Assembly (NCBI GenBank): GCA_052145115.1
Contig: JBKQPG010000044.1
Span: 1-64,000 of the forward strand
Length of the DNA: 64,000 nt
Reading direction: 5' to 3'
DNA from: CAIVVT01 sp052145115
GTDB taxonomy: Bacteria; Acidobacteriota; Terriglobia; Bryobacterales; Bryobacteraceae
Position numbers and translations under genes: made by a program. Of the stretch, positions 17,402 through 25,447 are shown piece after piece (position 1 is the first letter of the stretch; every line of letters begins with the position of its first letter). The notes beneath the pieces were generated by a model. It saw only the letters and a list, made by a program, of their open reading frames with translations, was not told the origin of the DNA and searched no databases.

Positions 17402-18435
17402 GGAGTTTCCACCACAGGCTGGTCCGCGGCGCAAAAGAACTCCCGGGCGGCGGCGACGAAGCGCTCGTTTTCGGGGCGCGTGCGGATGGCGAAGCGGATG
17501 GCCTGGCCGGGGATGCCGGGCTGGCCGGTGCAGTTGTGGAGGAGAATCTGGCGATCGAGGAACCAGTCGACGACCTGCTGGGCGGGCCGGGCGGTGGAGG
17601 CGAATAAGAAATTCGCAGCGCCGGGCGTGAGTTGCAAACCGTCGAGGGCGCCAAGCTGCTCGAGCAGCCAGCCGCGTTCCGCGGCGATGAGAGCGCGGGA
17701 GTGGGCGGGGTAGTCGGCGTCGGCCAGCGCGGCGAGGGCGGCGGCCGCGGCGAGAACGCCGACGGTGAAGGGCTCGCGGCGGCGGCGCAGGCGGGCAATC
17801 GACTGCGGCGAGCCGACCAATGCGCCGACGCGCAGGCCGGGCAGGGCGTAGAAACCGGACAGCGAACGGAGCACGAGGAGGTTGGGGTGGTCGGCGCACC
17901 AGGCGACGGCGGAGTCGAGCGGAGTGAAGTCGATGAACGACTCATCGACCAGAACGGGACCTTCGCGCGAGGCGATGGCGCGGCGGAGGATGTTGGCGGG
18001 GATCTCCTCGCCGGTGGGATTGACGGGCTGGCCGAGGGCCAGCAGACCGCGCTGGGGCCAGCAATAAGGATCGTCCAGCGGAAGATGGAGGGCGTGGGGG
18101 AAGGCGCGATAGAACGCCGGCCAGACGGGCGTTACCAGCGCCGCGGGGCCGTGCCAGCCGACGCGCGCGAAGAAGTGCAGCAACTCCGTGGCGCCGCCGC
18201 CGGCGAGGACCATTTCGGGGGCGACGCGCCAGGCCGCGGCGAGGGCCGATTCCAGCTCCAGGGGCATGGGGGCGGGGTAACAGGCGATGCGATCGAGAGC
18301 GGCCTGGATGGCCGGGCGCACGCCGGGCGGGGGCCCCAGGGGGTTGATACTGGCGCTCAAATCGAGGACCGCGCGCCAGTCCCAGCCACGCGTGCGCGAG
18401 ATGGCGAAGAGACTTTCACCATGCATGATCGTCAA
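17398..18435 (-). CDS. cobD: CobD-like PLP enzyme (threonine-phosphate decarboxylase family) lacking the catalytic lysine
   Basis: 345 residues, normal length for CobD, which decarboxylates L-threonine phosphate to the aminopropanol linker of cobalamin. The family pattern is clear: DLSASINPLGPP near residue 25, GGGATELLHFF, GQPVNPTG near 135, VLVDESFIDF with the cofactor Asp near 164, and a C-terminal RFAIRTRPENERF arginine. Where relatives have a lysine in LTKFYAxPGLRLG, this protein reads LSGFYALPGLRVG, with glycine at residue 194. Without that lysine, PLP cannot form the usual internal aldimine, so decarboxylase activity is doubtful. The gene is intact and coupled to btuF. It may be a pseudoenzyme that binds a corrinoid or ligand. 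Confidence 0.8.
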   Translation of the reverse strand: MTIMHGESLFAISRTRGWDWRAVLDLSASINPLGPPPGVRPAIQAALDRIACYPAPMPLELESALAAAWRVAPEMVLAGGGATELLHFFARVGWHGPAALVTPVWPAFYRAFPHALHLPLDDPYCWPQRGLLALGQPVNPTGEEIPANILRRAIASREGPVLVDESFIDFTPLDSAVAWCADHPNLLVLRSLSGFYALPGLRVGALVGSPQSIARLRRRREPFTVGVLAAAAALAALADADYPAHSRALIAAERGWLLEQLGALDGLQLTPGAANFLFASTARPAQQVVDWFLDRQILLHNCTGQPGIPGQAIRFAIRTRPENERFVAAAREFFCAADQPVVETP

Positions 18436-18539
18436 TCGGGTTCCTCCCGGAGGGCCGCAGGCGGCCGCCGCAGCGGGGGCCTGGCAAAGCGCGGCGACCC
18501 CAATCGAACCGGCAGCAGAGTCCGGAAACTCCTACTGTA

Positions 18540-19397
18540 CTACGAGCCGAGGCAGCGCTCACGCAAACGCGCGGCGCCGGCGTGCAGCTCGAGCCAGTCG
18601 GCCAGCGCATCGAACTCGCTTTCTTCCGGATCGGGCGATGGCAGGTGGCGGCCCAGAGCGAGGGAAGCGGCACGGAAATCGCGCAGCGCGCCTTCCGCCA
18701 GCGCCGGGCCAGGACCGATGCGGCCGAGGGTGCCGAGGATTGAACAACCCTGTTCGCACTGGCGTTCCAACCAGGCGTCCAGACCGGTTTCGGCGAGCCA
18801 CTGAGAGTCGAAGTCCTCGTCGGCCGAAGCGGGCACAATGAGCAGATTGAAGAGACCGTGGGGCGGCGAGGAGATCCACTCGGCGCCGCGGAAGAGGCGG
18901 AAATCGGCAAAGTTGCGCAGATGGGGCAGCGAAAGGATGCCGACGCGGGGCGCGTTTTGATAGGTCCACTCGGGCAGATGGGCGAGCGCGGGCGGAGGCT
19001 CGGGAAACAGAGCGGAGGCGTCGTACCAAGGGGCCAGCCAGACGTCCCCCGAAACAGTGTCCAGCAACTCAAGCGGGGCGGCGGGCGCGTTGAGGAGATC
19101 GAAACGCGGGCCGGGGAGCGGCGCCGTGGCGGGCGCGCATTCAACGACGATGTAGTCCCATTGCCCGGCCAAGGCGGCCAGAGAGTCCGGGCCGCCGAAC
19201 GGAGCCAACGATTCCAACAGGCCCGCGGCGCCGGCCAGGAGGTGCAGCGAGCGGGGGTCGGGCGCGGGGTCCGGGCACAGCGCGAAGGGACAAACAGGAT
19301 GGTGGCCGCGATGCAACCAGCGGCACAGGGCGGCGGCGAGGAGGGTCTTGCCGGAGCGGGGCGAACGGCTGGTCACGGAGACGATGTGAGCGGGCAT
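18540..19397 (-). CDS. shortened CobQ-like (cobyric acid synthase-like) protein
   Basis: 285 residues against about 490 for CobQ, which amidates cobyrinic acid side chains. The N-terminus has a P-loop like that of CobQ/dethiobiotin synthetase (SRSPRSGKTLLAAALCRWL) and VVECA where CobQ has VVEGAGS. The SLPHLRNFADF segment matches the conserved LPRISNFTDF region of CobQ. The part that normally holds the glutamine-amidotransferase nucleophile (GICGGYQ) appears as GTLGRIG, and much of that domain is missing. The C-terminal helix (FDALADWLELH) is again CobQ-like. It is an internally shortened relative and probably not an active amidase. It heads the B12 gene run. Confidence 0.65.
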   Translation of the reverse strand: MPAHIVSVTSRSPRSGKTLLAAALCRWLHRGHHPVCPFALCPDPAPDPRSLHLLAGAAGLLESLAPFGGPDSLAALAGQWDYIVVECAPATAPLPGPRFDLLNAPAAPLELLDTVSGDVWLAPWYDASALFPEPPPALAHLPEWTYQNAPRVGILSLPHLRNFADFRLFRGAEWISSPPHGLFNLLIVPASADEDFDSQWLAETGLDAWLERQCEQGCSILGTLGRIGPGPALAEGALRDFRAASLALGRHLPSPDPEESEFDALADWLELHAGAARLRERCLGS

Positions 19398-19588
19398 TCG
19401 ATTTCCAGTATCGGACGATGCGGTATCGGACCTCAGGTAATTGAACTGCGAGCATGCGTGCGGCCAGCCGGGCGAGGAGAATCACGAAGAAAGAGGAATT
19501 GGGTCGGCGCATATCGACTTGGCAAATCTCGCTCCAACTGAGAAAACAGAGTTGTGGGATCCTACGACGTAGGATTGGATCAACAAAC

Positions 19589-19879
19589 ATGGAAAATTTG
19601 GGGATTTCGCAATCCAGAGCCGCCGTTGCACTTAGCACCGTGTGCCTGCTCTGGCACACTGATTCGTACGGTGACGAGAAGCTGATTGGAGTGTACGCGA
19701 CAAGGTCCGATGCATCCCTAGCCATCGGGCGGTTTAAGGACAAACCCGGTTTTTCAGAGGGCGGTGAGTTCGAAATCGCCGAATACGAGCTAAACAAAGA
19801 TCACTGGACTGAGGGGTTTTATCGGCGCGACGGGCTCAGCCTTCCAACTTGGTTTCGCCCCGGTGATACGAATGAGTAA
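19589..19879 (+). CDS. small hypothetical protein, DUF7336-like
   Basis: 96 residues from the ATG at 19589 (MENLGISQSRAAVALSTV); an upstream start at 19454 would cover a non-coding-looking stretch. It contains CLLWHTDSYGDEKLIGVYATR followed by DASLAIGRFKDKPGF and EIAEYELNKDHWTEGF. I associate this pattern with a small bacterial family of unknown function (DUF7336-like) that reads like a compact alpha/beta fold. No signal peptide or membrane helix. It is divergent from the B12 locus and stands alone. Confidence 0.6.
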   Translation: MENLGISQSRAAVALSTVCLLWHTDSYGDEKLIGVYATRSDASLAIGRFKDKPGFSEGGEFEIAEYELNKDHWTEGFYRRDGLSLPTWFRPGDTNE

Positions 19880-20039
19880 GGCCGTCTATCCGTCCTTTGG
19901 GTTTCTCAAGTCAATATGTGCCATTGAGTCACGCGGAGGGACACTGCGAGTGCTGGCGGAGCCGGGCGGCGGATGGAGACAAATTAATCCTTAATGAGGA
20001 TCTGCCCGGCTCGAAGGCGACAACACGCGCCGCCGGGCC

Positions 20040-20537
20040 TCAGTGGCCGTTGACGCGAGCCTCGGCCATAGCGACGGCCTCGGCCTGGAACGGCAGGGTC
20101 TTCAAGAACTCCACCATGTCGGGTTCCGATCGCAGCAGATCCCGCAGGGTGGTCTTCTCGAGGATGCCGTCGAGGGTAGTCTGCACGGTTCTCCACAACA
20201 TCCGAACCGTGCAATCGCCGCTGTGCATGCAGGCGCGTTCGAGGCCGGCGTGACGGCCGCAGAAGTGGTCGTTGTAGAAGCTACCCCCTAGCATCGCAAG
20301 CACTTCGGCAACGGATACGCGATCCGCGGTACGGGACAGAGTGTAGCCTCCGGCCTGGCCGCGGACGCTGGCGACGAGCCCTCCGAGGCGGAGAATTCGC
20401 ATCAGTTTGGCGACATTGGGGACCGACAAGCCCTCGGCGCGGCTGATTTCGGGGATGCTGTGACTGCGCGTCTCGCCATGGCGAGCCATGTACAAGAGGC
20501 ACCGAAGGCCATACTCTTCCTGAGCGCTCAGTTTCAT
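20040..20537 (-). CDS. Rrf2 family transcriptional regulator, probably Fe-S sensing
   Basis: 165 residues. The Rrf2 winged-helix begins MKLSAQEEYGLRCLLYMA, and the recognition region reads SVPNVAKLMRILRLGGLVASVRGQAGGYTL. In the effector loop, near residues 93-108, three cysteines are spaced as in FCGRHAGLERACMHSGDC, close to the pattern used by IscR and NsrR to hold an iron-sulfur cluster. It may therefore sense iron-sulfur state, nitric oxide or oxidants. It is divergent from the glucan phosphorylase gene, and the AT-rich gap between them holds an inverted repeat that could be its operator. Target genes cannot be named from sequence. Confidence 0.88.
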   Translation of the reverse strand: MKLSAQEEYGLRCLLYMARHGETRSHSIPEISRAEGLSVPNVAKLMRILRLGGLVASVRGQAGGYTLSRTADRVSVAEVLAMLGGSFYNDHFCGRHAGLERACMHSGDCTVRMLWRTVQTTLDGILEKTTLRDLLRSEPDMVEFLKTLPFQAEAVAMAEARVNGH

Positions 20538-20585
20538 GTACAGTATTTTAAGTCTTTTCTAATCAGATGAATAGAGAAAAATGAA

Positions 20586-20601
20586 TAGTATCTAAATACT
20601 A
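20586..20601. promoter_or_regulatory. inverted repeat TAGTAT-CTAA-ATACTA, possible Rrf2 operator
   Basis: A perfect 6-base inverted repeat with a 4-base spacer lies about 50 bases upstream of the Rrf2 gene start, in an AT-rich stretch (20538-20630) quite unlike the surrounding GC-rich DNA. Rrf2 proteins bind short AT-rich dyads and often repress their own gene. The assignment is inference from position. Confidence 0.4.
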
Positions 20602-20743
20602 GTAATATCGGACTATGTACTCTTAAATCATGTTAACGCTTCCCCACGAGGCGCGGCGATCCGGCAGAATAGGACGATAGACAGAAGATTGGGACGCGCC
20701 GCGCGACGGGCAGTCGGAGGAGGCGCGCGCGGCGGGAGAACAG

Positions 20744-23302
20744 ATGTCGTTTGAGATTCACCCGGTCAGGGAATTCGTGGTCAGTCCGGCGCTGCCGCCG
20801 CCGTTGGCGCGGCTGGGCGAGCTGAGCATGAACCTGCTGTGGACGTGGAATCACACCATCCGGGCAGCGTTCCGGCGGCTCGATCCGGCGCTGTGGCGAG
20901 GGTGCGGCTACAATCCGGTCGCGATGTTGAGCCGGCTGCCGCAGGCGGCGCTGGACAAGGCGGCGGCGGACCGGGTGTATCTGTCGGTGTACCGCAAGGC
21001 GTGCGGGGCGTTCGACGATTACATGGCGCAGAAGCCCGAGAGCCTCGGCGGGAACGCGATGCAGGTGGCGTATTTTTCGATGGAGTACGGGCTGATCGAA
21101 TCGCTGACGATCTATTCCGGCGGGCTGGGGATTCTGTCGGGCGACCATCTGAAAGCGGCGGGCGATGCGGGACTCAACCTGGTGGGCGTGGGGCTGCTGT
21201 ATCAGACGGGGTATTTTCAGCAATACCTGAGCCCGGACGGATGGCAGACCGAGCGCTATCCGGTAAACGATTTCTACACCTGGCCGGTGGAGCCGGCGCG
21301 GGATGCGGCGGGCGGGGAGATCCGCGTCGAAGTGCAGATGCCGCGCGGGCCGGTGCAAATCAAAGTGTGGCGGCTGAAGGTGGGGCGGGTGAGCCTGCTG
21401 CTGCTGGATACGAACGTGGCGGAAAATGCGGCGATGCCGGAGTATCGCGACATCACGGACCAGCTGTACGGCGGCGACACGCACGTGCGGATGCGGCAGG
21501 AGATCGTGCTGGGCATCGGCGGGCTGCGGGCGCTGAAGGCGCTGGGGCTGCATCCGACGGTGTTCCACATGAACGAGGGCCATTCGGCGTTCCTGGCGCT
21601 GGAGCGCAGCCGGCTGTTGATGAGCGAACAAGGGATGAGCTTCGACGAGGCGCTGGAGGCCTCGCGCACGAACAACGTATTCACGACGCACACGCCGGTG
21701 CCGGCGGGCATCGACATGTTCGACCCGAGCCTGGTGTACGAGTATTTCGGCCACTACTGCCGCGAGTACGGGATCCCGTTCGACCGCTTCCTGGAGCTGG
21801 GCCGCAACGGGAACCGCGAACAGGGCGACCGGTTTTCGATGGCGGTGTTCGCGCTGTCGGCCTCGAGCTACCGCAACGCAGTGAGCAAACTGCATGCGGA
21901 AGTGTCGCAGGAGATGTTCCAGAACCTGTGGCCGGATCTGCCGGTGCGGGAGGTGCCGGTGACGCCGATCACCAATGGCGTGCACCTGCCGACGTGGCTG
22001 AACGGCGACCTGGCGCAACTGTACGACACCTACCTGCAGCCGGATTGGCGCGAGCGCTACACGGAGGCGGCGGTGTGGGACCAGGCGCGGGAGATCCCCA
22101 ACAACGAAATGTGGGAGGCGCACCGGCGGCGCAAGCGCAAGCTTGTGGCGTTCGTACGCGAGCGGCTGCTGCAGCGGGGCGAGCAGCGGCGGGCCTCAAA
22201 GACGGAGCTGAAGCGCATCTTCGAGATGTTCGATCCGGACGTGTTCACGATCGGATTCGCGCGCCGGTTCGCGACCTACAAGCGGGCCACGCTGCTGTTC
22301 CGCGATCGCGAGCGGCTGAAGCGGCTGGTGGCGAACGAGAAGATGCCGGTGCAGATTATCATCGCCGGCAAGGCGCATCCGCAGGACAATCCGGGCAAGC
22401 AGTTCATCCGCGAGGTGGTGCAGTTCACGCGCGATCCCGAGCTGGCGCGCTACGTCACGTTCATCGAGGACTACGACATCCAGGTGGGGCGCGAGCTGGT
22501 GCAGGGCGTGGACCTGTGGCTGAACAACCCGCGGCGCGGGGAGGAGGCGTGCGGGACGTCGGGCATGAAGGCGGCGATCAACGGGGTGCTGAACTTTTCG
22601 ATTCTGGACGGGTGGTTCGATGAAGCCTTCGAGAGCTCGGGGGGATGGGCCATCGGGGACCGGTCGCCGTACACGCCGGACCAGGACGAGCTGCACGCGT
22701 CGTACATATATTCGGTGCTGGAGAACGAGATTGTTCCGATGTACTACCAGCAGCGCGAGGAGGGGGTGCCGAACGCCTGGATACAGCGGGTGAAGCAGTC
22801 GCTGATGAACCTCAGCCCGCAGTTCAACTGCCAGCGCATGATCCACGAATACACGGCGCTGCTGTACGCTCCGGCGCATGACGGCTACGCGGGGGTGCGG
22901 CGGGACGGCTTCCAGGCGGCGCGGGAGAAGGTGACGTGGATGAGTGAGGTGGACCGGGTGTGGGACGGCGTACGGATCGAGGACGCGACACCGGAGACGG
23001 GGAATTCGCTGCTGACCGGGCAGACGGTGCTGTTGCGGGCGGGGGTGTATCTGAACGGGCTGCAGCCGGGCGACGTGCGGGTGGAAGCGGTGGTGGGACC
23101 GGTGAGCCCGGATGGTCTGCTGGAGGAAACGATGGTGGTCTCCCTGCCGCCGACAGCCGAGCAGGGCGGAGCGCACGTATTCGAGCGGGAATTCGCGCCG
23201 CACCGGACGGGACGGCTGGGCTACACGCTGCGGATTGCGCCCAATCACGCCGAGGACCCGCTGTCGCGGCCGTGCCGGGCGCCGATGAAGTGGGCGCGGT
23301 AG
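20744..23302 (+). CDS. glgP: alpha-glucan phosphorylase (GT35, DUF3417-containing long form)
   Basis: 852 residues, the length of the long bacterial GlgP group that starts with a DUF3417-type domain (EFVVSPALPPPLARLGELSMNL). The core shows MEYGLIESLTIYSGGLGILSGDHLK and the GT35 signature around residues 595-610, EEACGTSGMKAAINGVLNF. It carries the PLP-binding lysine used to phosphorolyse alpha-1,4-glucan to glucose 1-phosphate. A C-terminal beta-rich extension of about 130 residues follows. A GGGAG ribosome site precedes the ATG at 20744. It acts in cytoplasmic glycogen or maltodextrin breakdown. The gene is divergent from an Rrf2 regulator that may control it. Confidence 0.93.
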   Translation: MSFEIHPVREFVVSPALPPPLARLGELSMNLLWTWNHTIRAAFRRLDPALWRGCGYNPVAMLSRLPQAALDKAAADRVYLSVYRKACGAFDDYMAQKPESLGGNAMQVAYFSMEYGLIESLTIYSGGLGILSGDHLKAAGDAGLNLVGVGLLYQTGYFQQYLSPDGWQTERYPVNDFYTWPVEPARDAAGGEIRVEVQMPRGPVQIKVWRLKVGRVSLLLLDTNVAENAAMPEYRDITDQLYGGDTHVRMRQEIVLGIGGLRALKALGLHPTVFHMNEGHSAFLALERSRLLMSEQGMSFDEALEASRTNNVFTTHTPVPAGIDMFDPSLVYEYFGHYCREYGIPFDRFLELGRNGNREQGDRFSMAVFALSASSYRNAVSKLHAEVSQEMFQNLWPDLPVREVPVTPITNGVHLPTWLNGDLAQLYDTYLQPDWRERYTEAAVWDQAREIPNNEMWEAHRRRKRKLVAFVRERLLQRGEQRRASKTELKRIFEMFDPDVFTIGFARRFATYKRATLLFRDRERLKRLVANEKMPVQIIIAGKAHPQDNPGKQFIREVVQFTRDPELARYVTFIEDYDIQVGRELVQGVDLWLNNPRRGEEACGTSGMKAAINGVLNFSILDGWFDEAFESSGGWAIGDRSPYTPDQDELHASYIYSVLENEIVPMYYQQREEGVPNAWIQRVKQSLMNLSPQFNCQRMIHEYTALLYAPAHDGYAGVRRDGFQAAREKVTWMSEVDRVWDGVRIEDATPETGNSLLTGQTVLLRAGVYLNGLQPGDVRVEAVVGPVSPDGLLEETMVVSLPPTAEQGGAHVFEREFAPHRTGRLGYTLRIAPNHAEDPLSRPCRAPMKWAR

Positions 23303-23552
23303 CGGGGCGCGGCAGGAGAGAATCGGGCGGTCAAGCGCAAGACTATAGATTCCTGGCGCGAACCGTGGTAAGAAGGAATTGAGCCGCTGGAGATGCGCGG
23401 GACGACCCTGGGCCCGCGAGAGGTTCCCGCGGAAGGCCAGCTTCGCAAATCCGCACTCACCGAGGACGGCGGCTGAGTACTCAGCCCTCCGGATCAGCGC
23501 GAAGCGGCGTGCAACGATTCGATTCATCCCCCGGCGAAGGAGCGCATGCCCC

Positions 23553-24047
23553 ATGGATGGCGACCGCAAGTACAGGCAACGCGGCTACATGGATTCCAAC
23601 GACGCGCAGGACGCCCAGTCCTCGCGGGATGGGAAGCCGAAGCCTAAAGGGCCCAAGCCGCCGATCGACATCACCGGTCCGCGGCTGCCGCGCCTGGTGG
23701 AGAGCGTGACGGCGTCGCGCTGTTACAATTGCGCGACCGCGCTGCCGGCGGACATAGAGTTCAGCGGCAATTGCCCCAAGTGCCACGCGGCGTTGCACTG
23801 CTGCAAACAGTGCAGTTGGTTTGAGCCGTCGACCCGTTTCCAGTGCACCAAACCGATTAAAGAGCGCATTGCGGTGAAGGACGCGGCGAACCAGTGCGAG
23901 TTCTTCCGCGCGCGCGTGACGGTGGCGCGGGACGGCGCGGCGGGAGGGAGCATGGTCCGGCCGCCGATGGGCGACCGGCCGCCGGTGCTTGCGCCTAAGA
24001 CCGAGAGTGACGCGCGGATCGCGTTCGATAATCTGTTTAAGAAGTGA
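23553..24047 (+). CDS. zinc-ribbon hypothetical protein
   Basis: About 164 residues. The ATG at 23553 is chosen because GAAGGAG lies 10 bases upstream; the ATG at 23589 is an alternative. The centre has two or three CxxC pairs (CYNCATALPADIEFSGNCPKCHAALHCCKQC) and further cysteines (FQCTKPI, NQCEFF), so it probably binds one or more zinc ions or a metal cluster. The N-terminus is basic and proline-rich, the C-terminus disordered-looking except for a terminal DARIAFDNLFKK helix. No enzyme domain and no signal peptide. Function unknown. It sits between GlgP and a dehydrogenase on the same strand. Confidence 0.65.
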   Translation: MDGDRKYRQRGYMDSNDAQDAQSSRDGKPKPKGPKPPIDITGPRLPRLVESVTASRCYNCATALPADIEFSGNCPKCHAALHCCKQCSWFEPSTRFQCTKPIKERIAVKDAANQCEFFRARVTVARDGAAGGSMVRPPMGDRPPVLAPKTESDARIAFDNLFKK

Positions 24048-24101
24048 GGCGCGGGACGGGCGCCGGCGGCCGGGGCAAGGTCCGGAGCCTTCAATTCAGC
24101 T

Positions 24102-25139
24102 ATGGCGATTGCAGAACTTTCCGCGCCACGGCGCTTCAGTTTGCGCGAAAATGACCTGCCGGACCCGCCGCCGGGCGAGGTGCAAGTGCGGGTGGAGGCG
24201 GTCGGCATCTGCGGCAGCGACCTGCACTACTTCTCCGAGGGACACACCGGCGATACGCCGGCCATATACCCGATGGTGCTGGGCCACGAGCCCGCCGGGA
24301 CGGTGCTGCGTCTGGGGGCGGGGGTGACCGGGTGGACGGCCGGCGACCGCGTGGCGCTGGAAGCGCCGATCTATTGCTACCACTGCGAATTCTGCATGAG
24401 CGGGCGGCACAACCTGTGCGACCACGTGCGCTTCATGAGTTCTCCCACGGAGCCGGGCTTCTTCCGCGAGAGGGTGAATCTGCCGGTGGAGAACCTGCTG
24501 CGGCTGCCGGCAAACCTGGACTACGCGGAGGCCTCGTTGTGGGAGCCGCTGGGCATCATTCTGCACTCGTTCCACTTCGCTGAGCCGAAGGTGGGCGACA
24601 CGGCGGCCGTTTTCGGCGCGGGACCGATCGGGCTGACTACGATCGCGGCGCTGAAACTGGCGGGCGTGCGGCGCCTGTGGTGCGTGGAGCCGGTGGCGCA
24701 CCGGCGTGAGTTGGCGCTGCGGCTGGGAGCCGATGAAGCGATGGATCCCGGCCAGGCCGATCCGGTGCGCGAGGTGCTGGCGGCGACGGGGCGGCGGGGC
24801 GTCGATCTGACGATCGACTGCGCGGGCAAGGGCGGCAGCATCAACCAGGCGATCGGCATGACGCGCAGCGCCGGCCGGGTGGTGGTGACGGCAGTTCCGT
24901 CCGAGCAGCTGGTGGCTATCGAGTTTCACACCCTGCGGCGCAAGGAACTGAGTTTTCACACGCTGCGGCGGGCCAATCGCACGGGCCACGCGGCCCTGGA
25001 ACTGCTGTCGCAATACCCGCAGCGGTTCACGCCGATGGTGACGCACCGCATGGCGCTCGGGGACGTGCAGCGGGCCTTCGAAACGCTGGAGAGTTACTCC
25101 GACGGCGTGGGCAAGATCGTGCTGCTGCCCGAAAAGTAG
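24102..25139 (+). CDS. zinc-dependent alcohol/polyol dehydrogenase (MDR family, sorbitol dehydrogenase-like)
   Basis: 345 residues, full length for zinc MDR dehydrogenases. The catalytic zinc ligands lie in GICGSDLHYFSEG (Cys near 37) and LGHEPAG. The structural zinc is held by four cysteines (CYHCEFCMSGRHNLC) near residues 89-103. The Rossmann motif is VFGAGPIGLTTIAAL near 170. The glycine-rich core and LGHEPAG pattern resemble L-iditol/sorbitol and threonine dehydrogenases, but the substrate cannot be assigned. It probably oxidises a polyol with NAD in the cytoplasm. It begins 54 bases after the zinc-ribbon gene on the same strand. Confidence 0.85.
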   Translation: MAIAELSAPRRFSLRENDLPDPPPGEVQVRVEAVGICGSDLHYFSEGHTGDTPAIYPMVLGHEPAGTVLRLGAGVTGWTAGDRVALEAPIYCYHCEFCMSGRHNLCDHVRFMSSPTEPGFFRERVNLPVENLLRLPANLDYAEASLWEPLGIILHSFHFAEPKVGDTAAVFGAGPIGLTTIAALKLAGVRRLWCVEPVAHRRELALRLGADEAMDPGQADPVREVLAATGRRGVDLTIDCAGKGGSINQAIGMTRSAGRVVVTAVPSEQLVAIEFHTLRRKELSFHTLRRANRTGHAALELLSQYPQRFTPMVTHRMALGDVQRAFETLESYSDGVGKIVLLPEK

Positions 25140-25186
25140 TGCGGGGACCGGCCGCGCCGGGCGATAAAAATCCGCGACGACAGTTG

Positions 25187-25215
25187 TACGTATGAAATTG
25201 GTCTTATGATACGTA
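25187..25215. promoter_or_regulatory. operator and promoter of the toxin-antitoxin pair
   Basis: An exact inverted repeat TACGTAT / ATACGTA (25187-25193 and 25209-25215) overlaps a -10-like TATGAT at 25205-25210. The antitoxin ATG follows at 25220, giving a near-leaderless transcript. Binding of the antitoxin or the complex here would block transcription, the usual autoregulation of such pairs. The -35 box (TTGTAC) is weak. Confidence 0.5.
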
Positions 25216-25219
25216 TAGG

Positions 25220-25447
25220 ATGTCAAAATTAACGTTGAGCATCGACGAGTCCGTCATTACGCGCGCCAAGGAATATGCGAAGAGCCGCGGTATCTCCGTA
25301 TCGGAGATGGTGGAAACCTACCTGGCACGCGCGGCGGCCCCGGCGGAGGCCGCGAATGCGCCGCGGATTCTGCGCGCTCTCCGGGGCAGCCTCAAGAAGG
25401 CGCATCCGAAGGATTACCGGAAGCACCTGGTTAAGAAGTACCGATGA
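25220..25447 (+). CDS. antitoxin of a PIN-domain toxin-antitoxin pair (DUF6364-like)
   Basis: 75 residues. It has a ribbon-helix-helix-like start (KLTLSIDESVITRAKEYAKSRGISVSEMVETYL), as in DUF6364 antitoxins, and a basic C-terminal tail that would wrap the toxin (GSLKKAHPKDYRKHLVKKYR). The stop overlaps the toxin ATG by 4 bases at 25444-25447, giving coupled translation. An inverted repeat sits over the promoter just upstream. It should neutralise the PIN toxin and repress the operon. GC content is lower than in flanking genes, consistent with a mobile accessory module. Confidence 0.8.
   Translation: MSKLTLSIDESVITRAKEYAKSRGISVSEMVETYLARAAAPAEAANAPRILRALRGSLKKAHPKDYRKHLVKKYR

Noticed and set aside
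15744..18804. Further long plus-strand ORFs antisense to btuD, btuF and the cobD-like gene
   Set aside because: Same low-complexity composition; the minus-strand proteins carry full family motifs.
19398..19588. Cobalamin riboswitch upstream of the cobQ-like gene
   Set aside because: I looked on the minus strand for a B12 box and saw no matching conserved segment; the short spacer also leaves little room.
20633..23569. Long minus-strand ORFs antisense to the glucan phosphorylase gene
   Set aside because: His/Arg/Pro-rich shadow translation with no domains; GlgP on the plus strand is complete.
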